From contig OZ022239.1 of NCBI GenBank assembly GCA_963978895.1, positions 15,845,470-15,909,469 on the forward strand: a DNA stretch of 64,000 nucleotides, written 5' to 3'. Every line of letters begins with the position of its first letter. Within the stretch, counting starts at the first letter, position 1. Origin of the DNA: Erpobdella octoculata. Its lineage: Eukaryota; Annelida; Clitellata; Hirudinida; Erpobdellidae. Positions 28,501-37,757 of this stretch are shown piece by piece. A program made the translations under genes and the position numbers. The notes under the pieces were generated by a model. The model did no database searches. It saw only the letters and a program-made list of their open reading frames with translations, and was not told where the DNA came from.

Positions 28501-29003
28501 TATTAAAAAACTGTTGTCTCTTTTATTCAAAAACTCAACTATTACAAACAACTCTGAATAGCCGTATAAGATTATTCCATGTCATGTTGTTTCATTTTTG
28601 CGATGTATTTGTTGTCCCAACCTTATTAATTAAATTTATTAATAGTAGCAGAACTTTTAGTATATAGATAATATGTTAAGGGCCGAAAATCCAAAAGCTT
28701 GAGAATCAATTCCTGATCTTGATAGTAGTTTCCAAAATAAGTGCACACACGTAATTTTCAGTTAATTTAAAACCTCTCTTATTGCAGGTATACTGGGTTG
28801 GTCCTATCATCGGCGGTGTCGTAGCTGGTTGGATCTACGAGTTGATCATGGCAGGAGACAGCTCGATGGCAAAGGCCAAGGCTTTCCTGCAGGCTTACGG
28901 CCAGGAGAAATCAACGACTTCAGAGATTTTGATGAACCGCCGAAACGAAAACGATGAGAAGAGAGAAAATGACGAACTTATGAAGGAAGTGCACACCGTT
29001 TGA
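22262..29003 (+). CDS. AQP: aquaporin (AQP4-like water channel)
   Basis: Four exons: 22262-22544, 22836-23120, 27478-27561, 28788-29003 (stop). Starting at the Met at 22284, the product is 281 residues, normal for a classical aquaporin. Both pore boxes are present: '[13 protein letters not shown]' in exon 1 and '[16 protein letters not shown]' in exon 3. The predicted selectivity filter is Phe ('SLSFGLAVA'), His ('LCHLFA'), Ser (two before the second NPA-Met) and Arg ('NPAR'), the narrow polar set of water-specific channels, with a small Ser where AQP1 has its mercury-sensitive Cys. Helix 6 reads '[18 protein letters not shown]' and the cytoplasmic tail is charged (Glu/Arg/Asn-rich). The product would be a homotetrameric plasma-membrane channel. 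The exon 3 donor, TACTGG|GTTCGA, is weak but the join DYW|VYWVGP is what the family requires. AATAAA occurs at 29595-29600. Confidence 0.93.
22836..23120 (+). CDS. AQP: aquaporin exon, helices 3-5
   Basis: Acceptor 'gaaattaacag' and donor TTTGCC|GTGAGT. Ninety-five codons in phase 0, with '[17 protein letters not shown]' and '[18 protein letters not shown]', ending at 'LCHLFA' with the filter histidine. Confidence 0.92.
23465..24350. repeat. (GTAT)n microsatellite, about 885 bp
   Basis: About 220 tetranucleotide units in aquaporin intron 3, with two GTTT variants near the 5' edge (23481-23488) and otherwise perfect to 24350. It generates 300-residue spurious frames on both strands. Confidence 0.97.
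24351..25581. other. intronic sequence, no gene; dispersed repeat
   Basis: Aquaporin intron 3. The segment from about 25365 shares blocks with 54845-55085 ('aaatgcttttatttaacttc', a TTTG run, 'cacccacttttcga', 'gataaagaggc'); in both places the repeat lies immediately beside a Helitron end. Confidence 0.55.
25582..25604. repeat. interstitial TTAGGG repeat
   Basis: About three and a half copies of TTAGGG inside an intron. TTAGGG is the common animal telomere unit; such a short run may be coincidence or a repair scar. Confidence 0.7.
25795..26253 (-). mobile_element. non-autonomous Helitron (family A)
   Basis: On the minus strand it starts TCTATTTATAC at 26253, directly after A, and ends with a GC-rich hairpin ('cgagcaacgccgggtacc') and CTAG at 25795, directly before T. 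The inside is the same CCCG(C/T)TCC-type minisatellite and 'tgtgtgaaaatttcatta' core found in the 55-58 kb copies. Arg/Ser-rich frames across it are repeat artefacts. Confidence 0.75.
26690..27112. repeat. 10-bp-unit AGATC minisatellite
   Basis: Over 400 bp of alternating modules agatcatata, agatcatatc, ttaca and agatcttaca, forming a higher-order roughly 25-bp period (about 423 bp in aquaporin intron 3). Units are locally palindromic around GATC/AAGATCTT, so single strands could form hairpins. Confidence 0.9.
27478..27561 (+). CDS. AQP: aquaporin exon with second NPA box
   Basis: A 28-codon exon after acceptor 'aaattatttcag'. It reads '[18 protein letters not shown]' then 'NNWKSDYW'. Reading through the weak GTTCGA donor would reach an in-frame stop at 27601-27603. 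Confidence 0.9.
27562..28787. other. aquaporin intron, no gene
   Basis: AT-rich intron with no exon recognised; it contains the perfect hairpin at 28365-28411. Confidence 0.6.
28365..28411. repeat. perfect 21-bp-arm hairpin
   Basis: Arms 28365-28385 and 28391-28411 are exactly complementary, with a 5-nt loop (gagcg), and are followed by an ATTTG pentanucleotide run. It lies in the last aquaporin intron. Confidence 0.85.
28788..29003 (+). CDS. AQP: aquaporin terminal exon
   Basis: Acceptor 'ctcttattgcag'. It encodes the last membrane helix and a polar tail ending '...ELMKEVHTV' at a TGA. Confidence 0.92.
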   Translation, partial: VYWVGPIIGGVVAGWIYELIMAGDSSMAKAKAFLQAYGQEKSTTSEILMNRRNENDEKRENDELMKEVHTV

Positions 29004-30262
29004 TGGTCGCCGACGAAACCAAATTAACCATAACTTTAATTTCTGAATATAACGATCCACTTTCTGAAACATTCCCATAAACTTAAAGACGAAGCAAAAC
29101 AAACCAAACCGACGAAAAGCTATTTCCACAAGCTTACAGTGGATCATTATTTTTTTCTTTCCTTTTTCCTTTCAATTTTTGTGTTTACGTGGTCAGTTCT
29201 TTGTCTCAGTGTGGTTCAGACGCTTCGCACAAATCGATTTTTCCTTATTATTTAGGAAATACTTTAATTTATTGTTTAATATTTTAGTTTTTTTTAAATT
29301 CCTTGTCAATTGAGAGGACCTACTAGTCAGATGCTCTCTTGTATACATGAATAATTATAAATTAAAATAAAAGAAATCACGACCACCTCTATTGAGGAAA
29401 TTCTTTAATGGCTGCCTTGTTGTCTAAATGTATTTGTAACACGTTTACTAAAGAGTAGTTAAGCGTATGAAAGCTACGTACATGCTCTTGCGCGTCCAGG
29501 ACTCATGTACACGCTACAACACATTCGAAATGTTGCTGCTGATTTTAATAGATATACTTTGTTTATACTTGTATTTTTGCTTTTCATTTGCGTCAATAAA
29601 GTGGTCGTATCGAACTGTCGTTATGTTGTGTAATAGTAGAGTTCAGAGAATATGGAGAGGGGGTTTGCTGGTCAATGTCCTCCTTTAAAAATTAATCGTT
29701 GAATTTGTATATTGCTTAATTGTTTTCTAGTTAGGTTTAAACTGTAGGAAGATAAGATGAAATGTTGGTAAAATGTGCAACATTGCCTTTAAGGAAGAAT
29801 TTGTGTCCATACAGTTCATACAGCTCAGAAAGTTTACGTCCAACGACGCCTCTTCATGGAATCATATATAGAATGAAATGTAGTAATATGTTGAGACAAG
29901 TTTAAAAGACAGTAATTGATTGGAATCTTGATAATTTCTAACTGAGGTATCAAGTTGATAAAATTTGCTTGTAGCACTTTTGCTCGCATGCTCTACTCGA
30001 CTCGAACAATAAACAGACCAAATATGTTTCACCAATAGCGCAAAAAAGGAAGGAAAGTCAAATAAAATAAAAAGACTAAAGATTTTTGTGGCTTTTTTGT
30101 TTTTCTATTTTTCCGTCACTCCTTGGTCCTAAATATTTTTGTGCTCCAAACTTTGTCGACCTTGTTTTTGTACTCAATTATGCTATACTGGAGTTCCAAC
30201 CATTAGCAATCCGTAGAAAGAAACAAAATTTACTTATATCCTTTCTTGCGGGTTTTTTACAA
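29004..30262. other. aquaporin 3' UTR and intergenic spacer
   Basis: Follows the aquaporin stop. AATAAA at 29595-29600 and a second at about 30008 are candidate polyadenylation signals. No further gene recognised. Confidence 0.5.
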
Positions 30263-32086
30263 CCTAATACCAGGGACGTAAATTGGGGTGGCAGGGGGAA
30301 ATTTGCCCCTCCCTGATTTTCAAAATTAATTTTTTTACATAGAATTTGAGCATACAATATTACATTTATTGGAATACTGCATAATTTTTCTGTTATCCTT
30401 TTAATTTTTTCGTTCTCAAAAATAATATTCATTGTTTATTGTGTGTAGGATATTTTCAAGATGGATTTTGCAGATGCAACAAAAAATCCAACATCTTGAA
30501 CTGTGCTATGGTGGCACACTGTTTAGAGAAAAAAACACCATGGGCCCCGTCAAACAACATATTCTTCTTAAGCAAGTGGTATTTTAATAGCAATTACTAA
30601 CAAGCTATTCAAAAAGAAAATGTTTTTTTTCATATAAATATTTTTAACAAAAGCATACGGATTACTTTAGAGCTATGTAAAAGTGTTATTACTGAAAAGT
30701 AATTAAATTTTAGTATGATTTAAATTTTAATCACAGCTAATTAATCAATTAAAAATGTTGATCAACTTGCTCTATCATCACATAGAGTTAGATATTTTTG
30801 CTTTCAAATATTAAAGCAGAAGTTGCCCACTTATATATCAAATGGCACTGAAATTTTAACAGCAGAGGAACCCATTGCAGATGGTGTGCATGGGAATTTT
30901 TGCAACTTGAACTATAATATCAACTTAAATCAACCAAATGCTAAATTGCATGGTGATAAACATTAGACATTTAAATTAGACATTTAATAAAATCAGATTA
31001 GAAATGTGTTGTTTTTTCTAAAATTATCCAAGAATTTATTGAATTTAAAATTGATCATGAAATAAATGTTTTACAATTTTTTTTCTCCCATATTATAGAA
31101 TTTTTTTTCTTCTATCCTGGTTTTTGAAGTGAATTGTTTATTATCCAAAAACAGCTAGTTAGGGAGCTAGCCTTGGAGAGCAATAATTGTTAGAAAAAAA
31201 TGTACTTTACAGAAAAAGTACAAGATAATGCTTTTAAAATTTTAAATACTGGTGCGACCCTTGACGTTGACATACAATTTTCAAAAACCATCTTAATGTA
31301 TATTGTTGATGAATTATGTTGCTTTTAATTAAAAATTATTAAGATATAAACATCTTTATTAAAATGTAGATAGTTTCATAAACACCCCAAGTTTACGGTT
31401 GTAACGACATCGGCGATCAGTAAGTGAATGTATTGTTTATTTACATACACCGACAGTAATAATCACGTGACTATAGTAGTCAACCAATCACAACAAACTA
31501 GATCATTTGAAGCCAATCAGAAGTCTCCTGTGTTAAAAAACGGGTATGATCTGTGAATATTCTTCCCCCGCATAGCTGTCTACATCAAAGCTATTATTAT
31601 TTACTACACCAACATTTAAAAAATTCTATCTACCCCATTTTGGATCTCCCTTTTTTATTAATCCTGTATTTGCCCCTGCAATATGATTAAATCATTCATA
31701 TCCTTTGTATCCAGTGGCGAATCCAGAAATTCCTGGTGGGTGATGCATTTCAGCAGTGTTGGGTAATATTTGAAATCAAATGATTTTAAATCGTGATTTA
31801 AATCATATTATGTGATTTTTTATTTTGATTTGAAATCTTTTGAAAATGCGTGATTTTGATTTTGATTTGAAATCAAACTCCCATTAGCGAAAATGATTTT
31901 GCACGATTTTAAATCAAATCAAAATATATTATTTTAGTAATTCTATGCTATTAGCATAGTTTTTATCATTGTTATATCAATGGTTTTTACTCATTACTCA
32001 TTAATACTAATCGATGTATCTAATCGGTCTTTCTTGTTTTGGCTCGTGCTACTTGATTACGTACGTCTGCTAAGGTTGTTTGAAAA

Positions 32087-32230
32087 ATGGATAGAACTCG
32101 TTTGCCTATTATTTTAGATGGAACTTATTTCAAGATTATTAAAGAAGTGGATGAAAAAGTAATCGCTAAGTGTTGTAACTGTGTCAACAAGCAACTCTCA
32201 AGAACCAAAAAAGCTGCCAGCAATTGTTTG
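32087..32230 (+). pseudogene. hAT transposase N-terminal (BED-like) remnant
   Basis: An open frame from ATG 32087 reads 'YFKIIKEVDEKVIAKCCNC', with a CxxC pair as in the BED zinc finger of hAT transposases, but the downstream half of the finger is replaced by sequence that makes sense only on the other strand. Breakpoint about 32215-32235. Confidence 0.5.
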
Positions 32231-32234
32231 CACA

Positions 32235-32420
32235 ACGATAACCAATGTACAGTCATTCCCAGAAAACCTTTGTTGTTAACTGACCAAATGTCAGCAGTTG
32301 TGCTCACTGAATCAACTGTGTTAAGCTCGTTGTGCAAATGAGACATCACTTGTTCATGCTCATTCTTAACATTAATTCTGTCTGATAATGTCTTCCTCGT
32401 TATTACCATCATACCTGGTG
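32235..32420 (-). pseudogene. inverted hAT transposase catalytic-core fragment
   Basis: The minus strand reads 'VDSVSTTADIWSVNNKGFLG' then 'MTVHWL', which matches the start of the hAT RNase H-like core (the T-x-D-x-W motif with the first catalytic Asp). It is opposite in orientation to the N- and C-terminal pieces on either side, so the element is internally rearranged and cannot make a working enzyme. Confidence 0.6.
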
Positions 32421-32486
32421 CAAGGCCTTTTATTTTATACAGACTGCTCTTTGCAGCATCTTGATTCATACCAGATTGTCAGGAAG

Positions 32487-32547
32487 ATGTTCGTGTACTA
32501 CAACACACCTATTCCTTCATCTGCGCTTGTTGAGCATCTGTTCAGTA
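32487..32547 (+). pseudogene. hAT C-terminal dimerisation motif, left half
   Basis: Reads 'YYNTPIPSSALVEHLFS', the conserved hATC motif (P-x-S-S-x-x-V-E-R-x-F-S). It is cut at 32547 by the innermost insertion and resumes after 34489. Confidence 0.65.
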
Positions 32548-32934
32548 CAGGCCCGTAGCTAGCGGGGGGGGGCTGCAGCCCCCCCCCACTAAAAATTTAA
32601 ACCCTCCCCCACTAAATTTTTTGCAGGTTTTTTCACCTTATTTACACTTAAGCCACCCAAGTGATGATGAAGTTATGATCCGTAATTTCAATTTAAATAT
32701 AAATGTATTAAATAAAATAAAATAAAATAAATAAATAAAGGTAAATTTAAATATAAAATTAATAATAATAATTTGCATGCCTGTAAAAGAAACTATTGCT
32801 ACAACCCATACCAAAAAAGAGCAAAAGTACAGAGTAGCACGGTACGTGATTCTGTATTTATGTCTACTCTTGGACAGAGTGATGAGCAATAGTGTTCACC
32901 AGAGTGGAATCAGCTTTGTGCTGTTTATTTTAGC

Positions 32935-33400
32935 ATGTTGGGCGGTATATTAAGAGAGTTGATGGAGAGCTTTGTTGATAGTTATTTAAGTTATTCTAAA
33001 GGTTTGACTTGTGCAGTGTCTGCCCTTCTACCAAATTCAGACAAGTTTTTAGATGTCAATGACCTTAAACCGTTGACGCAACTGCTAAAACAAGACAGGC
33101 ATGACGATGTTGAAAAATATATTGCAGACGAGGCTCTCATTGCAAGTAGGTTTCTAAAAAACAAATTTCAAGCAGGCTGCAGTCTCCAGGAAGTGATGAA
33201 TTTTATGCTGGACTATAAGGATGCATTTCCTACTCTAAATTGGCTCTATTCTAGTCAGCTGCAATGACTCTTGACATCTCGATTGCCACTTGTACTACGA
33301 CCACAAAGAAGATCAATGTCCCATGAAAGAAAGAGCAAACTTGTACTTCTGGCATTTGAAAAATCGCTCTGTAAAGCAATTGATATGGATACCTATCAAA
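32935..33400 (+). pseudogene. decayed hAT (ZMYM1-type) transposase C-terminus
   Basis: An open frame 32935-33267 includes 'DKFLDVNDLKPLTQLLKQDR' and '...KDAFPTLNWLYSSQLQ', then stops. In shifted frames the sequence continues with 'RRSMSHERKSKLVLLAFE', resembling the 'RSTMSQERLxxLALLSIE' end of ZMYM1-like hAT transposases. At least one frameshift is present. The family call rests on remembered motifs, not a search. Confidence 0.45.
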
Positions 33401-34065
33401 TACCAAGAATGCAATAAAATAAAATCGGATTCAAATAATTGTCTTGACAATGATCAAACCATATTATAATGAAATGTTATTTTTAGTTTAGTTTCTCATT
33501 TCAAGCTATTACACATCCATTCATGTTTGCACATGAAAATTGTCATGAGTTTCATAATCAGTGCTTGGACTTAGTCTTACAATATTATAATAACTTTAAT
33601 CTTACAGTCTTAAAACAGAGAAAGAAGCTAATTCAGCTTAGCTGACAAACTTTGGCTTTTGATTTTTGAATGACTTTCAATAATTCAAACTATTTTCATA
33701 ATTTAGTATTTTTTAGTGCTAGTCTGACACTGCAATACTATTAACCCCAATATTCTGAACTGATTAATTCGAGGAAACAATTTAAAGCTTACTGTCAAAC
33801 CACACAATCTTTATAACAATATAAGTTTAATGATATACTTGATATATAATCTAATCTTCTATCTAGATTGTTTAGAAACTGATGACAAGTTGTATGTGTA
33901 AGACATGAATGGATGTTTAGTAACTTAAAATGAGAAAGTAAACTAAATAGTACATTTTATTATAATGTGGTTTGATCTTTGTCAAGACAAATATTTAAAT
34001 CCGATTTTATTTAATTGATTTCTTGGCATTTGATACAGATGTACAAGTTTTTATCCAAAATAAAA
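33380..34065. repeat. long inverted repeat inside innermost hAT
   Basis: Arms of about 150 bp (33380-33540 and 33900-34065) are imperfect reverse complements, sharing for example 'aaaatcggatt', 'gatcaaacca' and 'catccattcatg'. The loop is about 360 bp. It could be a fourth-level foldback insertion or a partial inverted duplication. Confidence 0.65.
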
Positions 34066-34489
34066 TAAGCAAGTTATTGTATTGTGGACTATAACGTTTG
34101 CCTTAATCAATAATTAAATTTGGACAATTTGATTCAGTGCTGTCATCCCAGAGGTGTGTCATGCACGCATCAAAAATCAAGATTGTGGATAACAACAAGC
34201 ATACTGTTATTTGACAGAATTGCTTGTGAAAATTGTTAATTTTTGTTATTACGAGCAGCAATATTGCAACTTTTAGAAAACCTACAATCAAATAATTGGA
34301 TATCCAAAATTGGATGCCATTTTGTGCCAAATGCTACAAAATGCTTTGGTGAATCTCCTTATTGCGAGGGGCTTCGCACCTGCGGCGCTCGCGCTCAGGC
34401 TTCTTCGGTGCCCTTGTTCGTCAGTAGCCCCCCTACTAATTTTCATAGCCCCCCACTCACTAAATCCTGCCTACGGGCCTGGTTCGGTA

Positions 34490-34572
34490 TAGCAGGTTTG
34501 ATTGAAACGCCAAAAAGAAACAAACTTTTTGAGAAATTAACACTCTTGAAATTAAACCAAAGCATTTTTTGA
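34490..34572 (+). pseudogene. hAT C-terminal dimerisation motif, right half
   Basis: Continues the hATC motif ('IAGLIETPKRNKLFEKLTLL') to a stop at 34570-34572. Confidence 0.6.
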
Positions 34573-35399
34573 AATAACGATTTTGTGACTTGTAATGAAT
34601 TCTAGAAGAATTACCATCAATAGTAATTTTAATAAGCGCAAACTTTTTAGTGATGATTTCATGATTTTAAATCATCAAAACCATGATATTGATTTGAAAT
34701 CATTTTTTGGTGGAAAGAAAAAATGATTTTGATTTCAAAATCACTCTGAAGTGAATGATTTTGATTTCAAAATCACTCTGAAGTGAATGATTTTGATTTC
34801 AAAATCACTCTGAAGTGAATGATTTTGATTTCAAAATCACTCTGAAGTGAATGATTTTGATTTCAAATCATTTGAGATGTGATTTTACCCAACACTGCAC
34901 TTCAGAAATTTTGCATATTCTCTTCAAAAAAGCTGATGACCGGTGAGGGTGGTCGTAAGTAGTTTTCCAAAATTTTTCAAAGACTTCTGGTGGGGGATGC
35001 ATCTCTCCATCCCTCCCTGCTTGTACCTACGTATTTATATAGATATAAAAGGTAATGTGTGTGAGGACATTTTCTTATCACATCCAAGCCACACGAGCAA
35101 TCTAAATAACATTTGGTATGCAGGTAGAATTATGAAAAATTTTTGAAAAGTAAAAAAATGGTTATTTATTTGACGTTTCATTGGCAAAACAGAAAAAAAC
35201 AAGCCGATAAACCCGGGTAACCCTGTCTGGAAGCTATATAATGGCGGGAAAATCCCCCCCCCCTAGAAAATGCAGAATTTACGTCCCTGCTCAATACTAT
35301 TTCATTTGTTTTTTGTATCAACTGCCATTGGGAGATATGGTGCAAATTATTTTTTCATAATATCATTTGAAGAATTTAAATACTTCAATCATGTCTCCT

Positions 35400-36250
35400 C
35401 TTTTTCTTCTCAGAAACATTGCCATAATATCGTTAATGTACAGGATTAAAAAATACAAAACACATATCCCAATATGCTATCCTATGGTACCCCAACACCA
35501 CTTTCAACAATATGCTAGAGAAACTGTCATTAACTCTCACGACTCTCACTCTAACTTTTCTGTCAGTAAAAAACTCTTCTACTGCGTTTAGCATATTATC
35601 CTCGACCCTGTGTATTTTGAGCTTATGCAACTATTTTTTACGTATGTATAGTGTACCTATATATTATATGAATTTTTGATCTTTTTTTGGAAAAACCAAA
35701 CCGTCCACTACTGAAAAGACTATTTTTAGTGAAGTAGCTTAACAGATCCTCCTCTATAAGTGATTCCATAACTTTATAAGCTGTAATTCTTCACATCTGA
35801 ATTGTTTTATGCAGTCCCACAGCCTCACTTAACTTCCAATCATATGTCAATTGACCCTCAGATAGAAACCTGTTGAATACGTCTGCCAGACATGAACCAA
35901 TAACATCTCCTAACTCATACCATACCTTAATAGGGTGCATATTATCTGGTCTTGACATAAATATGGAGCTTAAACATTTTCTCATACGACTAACATAATT
36001 ACAAAATGCTTTTGGATTTTCTTTTGAATTTTTGCTCGTTTCCTTTTTTAATAACTCTCATATTTTTCGTAGCTTCATTTCTGCCTTTATTTTTTGTCTC
36101 ACTTGACTTTGTTTCAGTAAATATTTTAAGCAGTGAGTTAATTTTCCAATTTGATTTTTCAACTTTGTTGAAAAAAATGTCTTACATTTTATAAGGCCTG
36201 TTTTTAGAACAAATCGGTCAATCGAATCTTTAATACAATCTTTTGTTCTT
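35400..36250 (-). pseudogene. non-LTR retrotransposon (LINE) RT remnant
   Basis: Read on the minus strand, several frames give successive LINE reverse-transcriptase blocks: 'KDCIKDSIDRFVLKTGL', 'NPKAFCNYVSRMRKCLSS', 'RPDNMHPIKVWYELGDVIG', 'LADVFNRFLSEGQLTYDWKL', 'YKVMESLIEEDLLSYFTKN' and 'VEDNMLNAVEEFFTDRKVRV'. This matches the N-terminal linker and RT fingers/palm of CR1/jockey-like elements. Stops, frameshifts and an internal deletion around 35630-35700 make it dead. The endonuclease domain and the YxDD active site were not found. Confidence 0.7.
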
Positions 36251-36489
36251 TCCCAGTGGGGGTCACATAAAAAAAACTAAAATTTATATCAAAATAATTA
36301 TATATTCATTAAATAAAATTAAATATAGGGTGTTAGTATTTATAATAGAACAAAATATGAAATTTTATGGATGGTTTCAATGGATTAAGCCATTAATTAC
36401 CTAAATCACTGAGCTCCTTCAACACGCTGAAACTCCAGCACTGACGACTATTTTAAATATTTCTCGTTTGCATGGACTCTGGGAAAGCC

Positions 36490-37076
36490 GGGTTAGTGCC
36501 TACTGATCCCAGGACAACTGATCCCAGTACAACTGATCCCACGGACAACTGATCCCATGGACAACTGATCCCATAGACAACTGATCCCATAGACATAAGC
36601 AACTCATTTTTTTACTCATTTTTTGACGACAATGGTGGTGATGATGCTTACGTTGCCAGCTTACTATGGCTGGCTGCATACGACAACGGTGGTGGTGATA
36701 ATGATACTGGCTACTTCAATTAGTAAACGGAGAAATAATATTTAGTATAAGCGCACGAGGGCACGATACACAGTCGAAATGAAATTGACAAGTTCGTATT
36801 ACTTTTCATCGTTTCACTCCTTTCCATACATACATACATACATACATACATACATACATACATACACATACATTCGTACATACAAACAGAAATCGGAAAT
36901 TATGTATGTTAATATCAGTTTATTGATTGCAGAAACAGTGAAATATAAAATGATGCAGATGTGGGATCAGTTGTCTATGGGATCAGTTGTCCATGGGATC
37001 AGTTGTCGGTGGGATCAGTTGTCCCGGGATCAGTTGTCCTGGGATCAGTAGTCCTGGGATCAGTTGCGATGATCCC
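36490..37076. mobile_element. Foldback-like element with tandem-repeat arms
   Basis: The left arm (36490-36595) holds five or six 17-18-bp units of the type 'acaactgatcccatgg'; the right arm (36960-37076) holds about seven units in inverted orientation. The outer 24 bp of the two ends align without gaps. A perfect 9-bp direct repeat, gggaaagcc, lies exactly at both outer edges (36481-36489, 37077-37085). Nine-bp duplications and arms of internal tandem repeats are typical of Foldback/Mutator-like elements. The centre holds a short (CATA)n tract and no transposase. Confidence 0.8.
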
Positions 37077-37613
37077 GGGAAAGCCCACTCGTCGTCGTCC
37101 TTCGACAATTTTCGCCTACTTCGAAAAATTGGGGGAGAAAAGCAAAGCCCATCCTGTCACCCCCCTACTACGATTTTTTACTGGCTACAATAAACCATTT
37201 GACGAAATGAAGACATTAACAGCTATCGAAACTTACCTTCTCCGAGTTGTTTAATGTTATGAAGACTTTTAACAATTTAATTATTTTTGAACATTGTCAG
37301 ACCAGACAGAACAATAGTAATTTATGTAAATAGATTCGTAGTAAAAACACGCGAAAAAATTCTCTACTGAGTTCCCTTTATCAGAGGGCTTTATGAATAG
37401 GACTTGTGGTTGCATGAAAAGAATTTCCAGACAAAAAAACCTACTGGCAGCGATAAAGTGAAGTCATACAAAAAAACTTGCATTTGTTTATTTACATTCA
37501 TTTTTTATACACGTTAAACACAAATTAAAATACACAAAAGAAACCCGACCTTGATGTCATTACTAATTAACTGAAAACAATCCATTGGAAGCAGCACTCG
37601 TGAATCACTCCAA

Positions 37614-37757
37614 TCAACGCAAGGGGGCCCTACTCCTCGGATCTGATGCCGTTGGTGGTGGGGAAGGCGCCCTCTTCGCCACTTCTTCGATGTAGCCGGT
37701 CAAGATATCCATTCTCTCTTCGGGCATGGAATCCAATATGAGATACCTTTTATCTTT
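37614..37757 (-). CDS. TCERG1: TCERG1 exon 22, FF6 end and stop
   Basis: Encodes 'KDKRYLILDSMPEERMDIL', then a Pro/Ser/Arg tail ending 'RAPLR' and TGA at 37616-37614. Confidence 0.95.
   Translation of the reverse strand, partial: KDKRYLILDSMPEERMDILTGYIEEVAKRAPSPPPTASDPRSRAPLR

Larger units (their letters stand above)
32548..34481 (+). mobile_element. innermost hAT element of nest 2
   Basis: Terminal inverted repeats 'caggcccgtag' (32548) and 'ctacgggcctg' (to 34481). The 8-bp target duplication gttcagta / gttcggta (32540-32547, 34482-34489) lies inside the host hAT's transposase motif. It has G-runs and C-runs next to the ends and its own decayed transposase piece at 32935-33400. Confidence 0.8.
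31754..34897 (+). mobile_element. hAT element nested in outer element
   Basis: Termini 'cagtgttgggtaa' and its complement ending at 34897; flanks catttcag (31746-31753) and cacttcag (34898-34905) match at seven of eight. Ends are rich in 'gatttgaaatcaaa' motifs, including four 32-bp tandem copies at about 34719-34866. It carries transposase remnants: a zinc-finger-like N-terminus (32087 on), an inverted internal piece, and a C-terminal dimerisation motif split by the innermost insertion. Confidence 0.8.
30271..35289. mobile_element. hAT-like outer element of nest 2, 5.0 kb
   Basis: Perfect 14-bp terminal inverted repeats: 'cagggacgtaaatt' at 30271 and its complement ending at 35289, with G/C-rich subterminal runs on both sides. 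The flanks cctaatac (30263-30270) and ctcaatac (35290-35297) match at six of eight positions, a decayed hAT-size target duplication. Its own body (30285-31753 and 34898-35275) shows no transposase. Most of its length comes from later insertions. Confidence 0.7.

Noticed and set aside
31712..31753. A fourth hAT level starting 'cagtggcgaatccag'
   Set aside because: The left end looks right, but there is no complementary right end before 35289. It may simply be an older solo end in the outer element.
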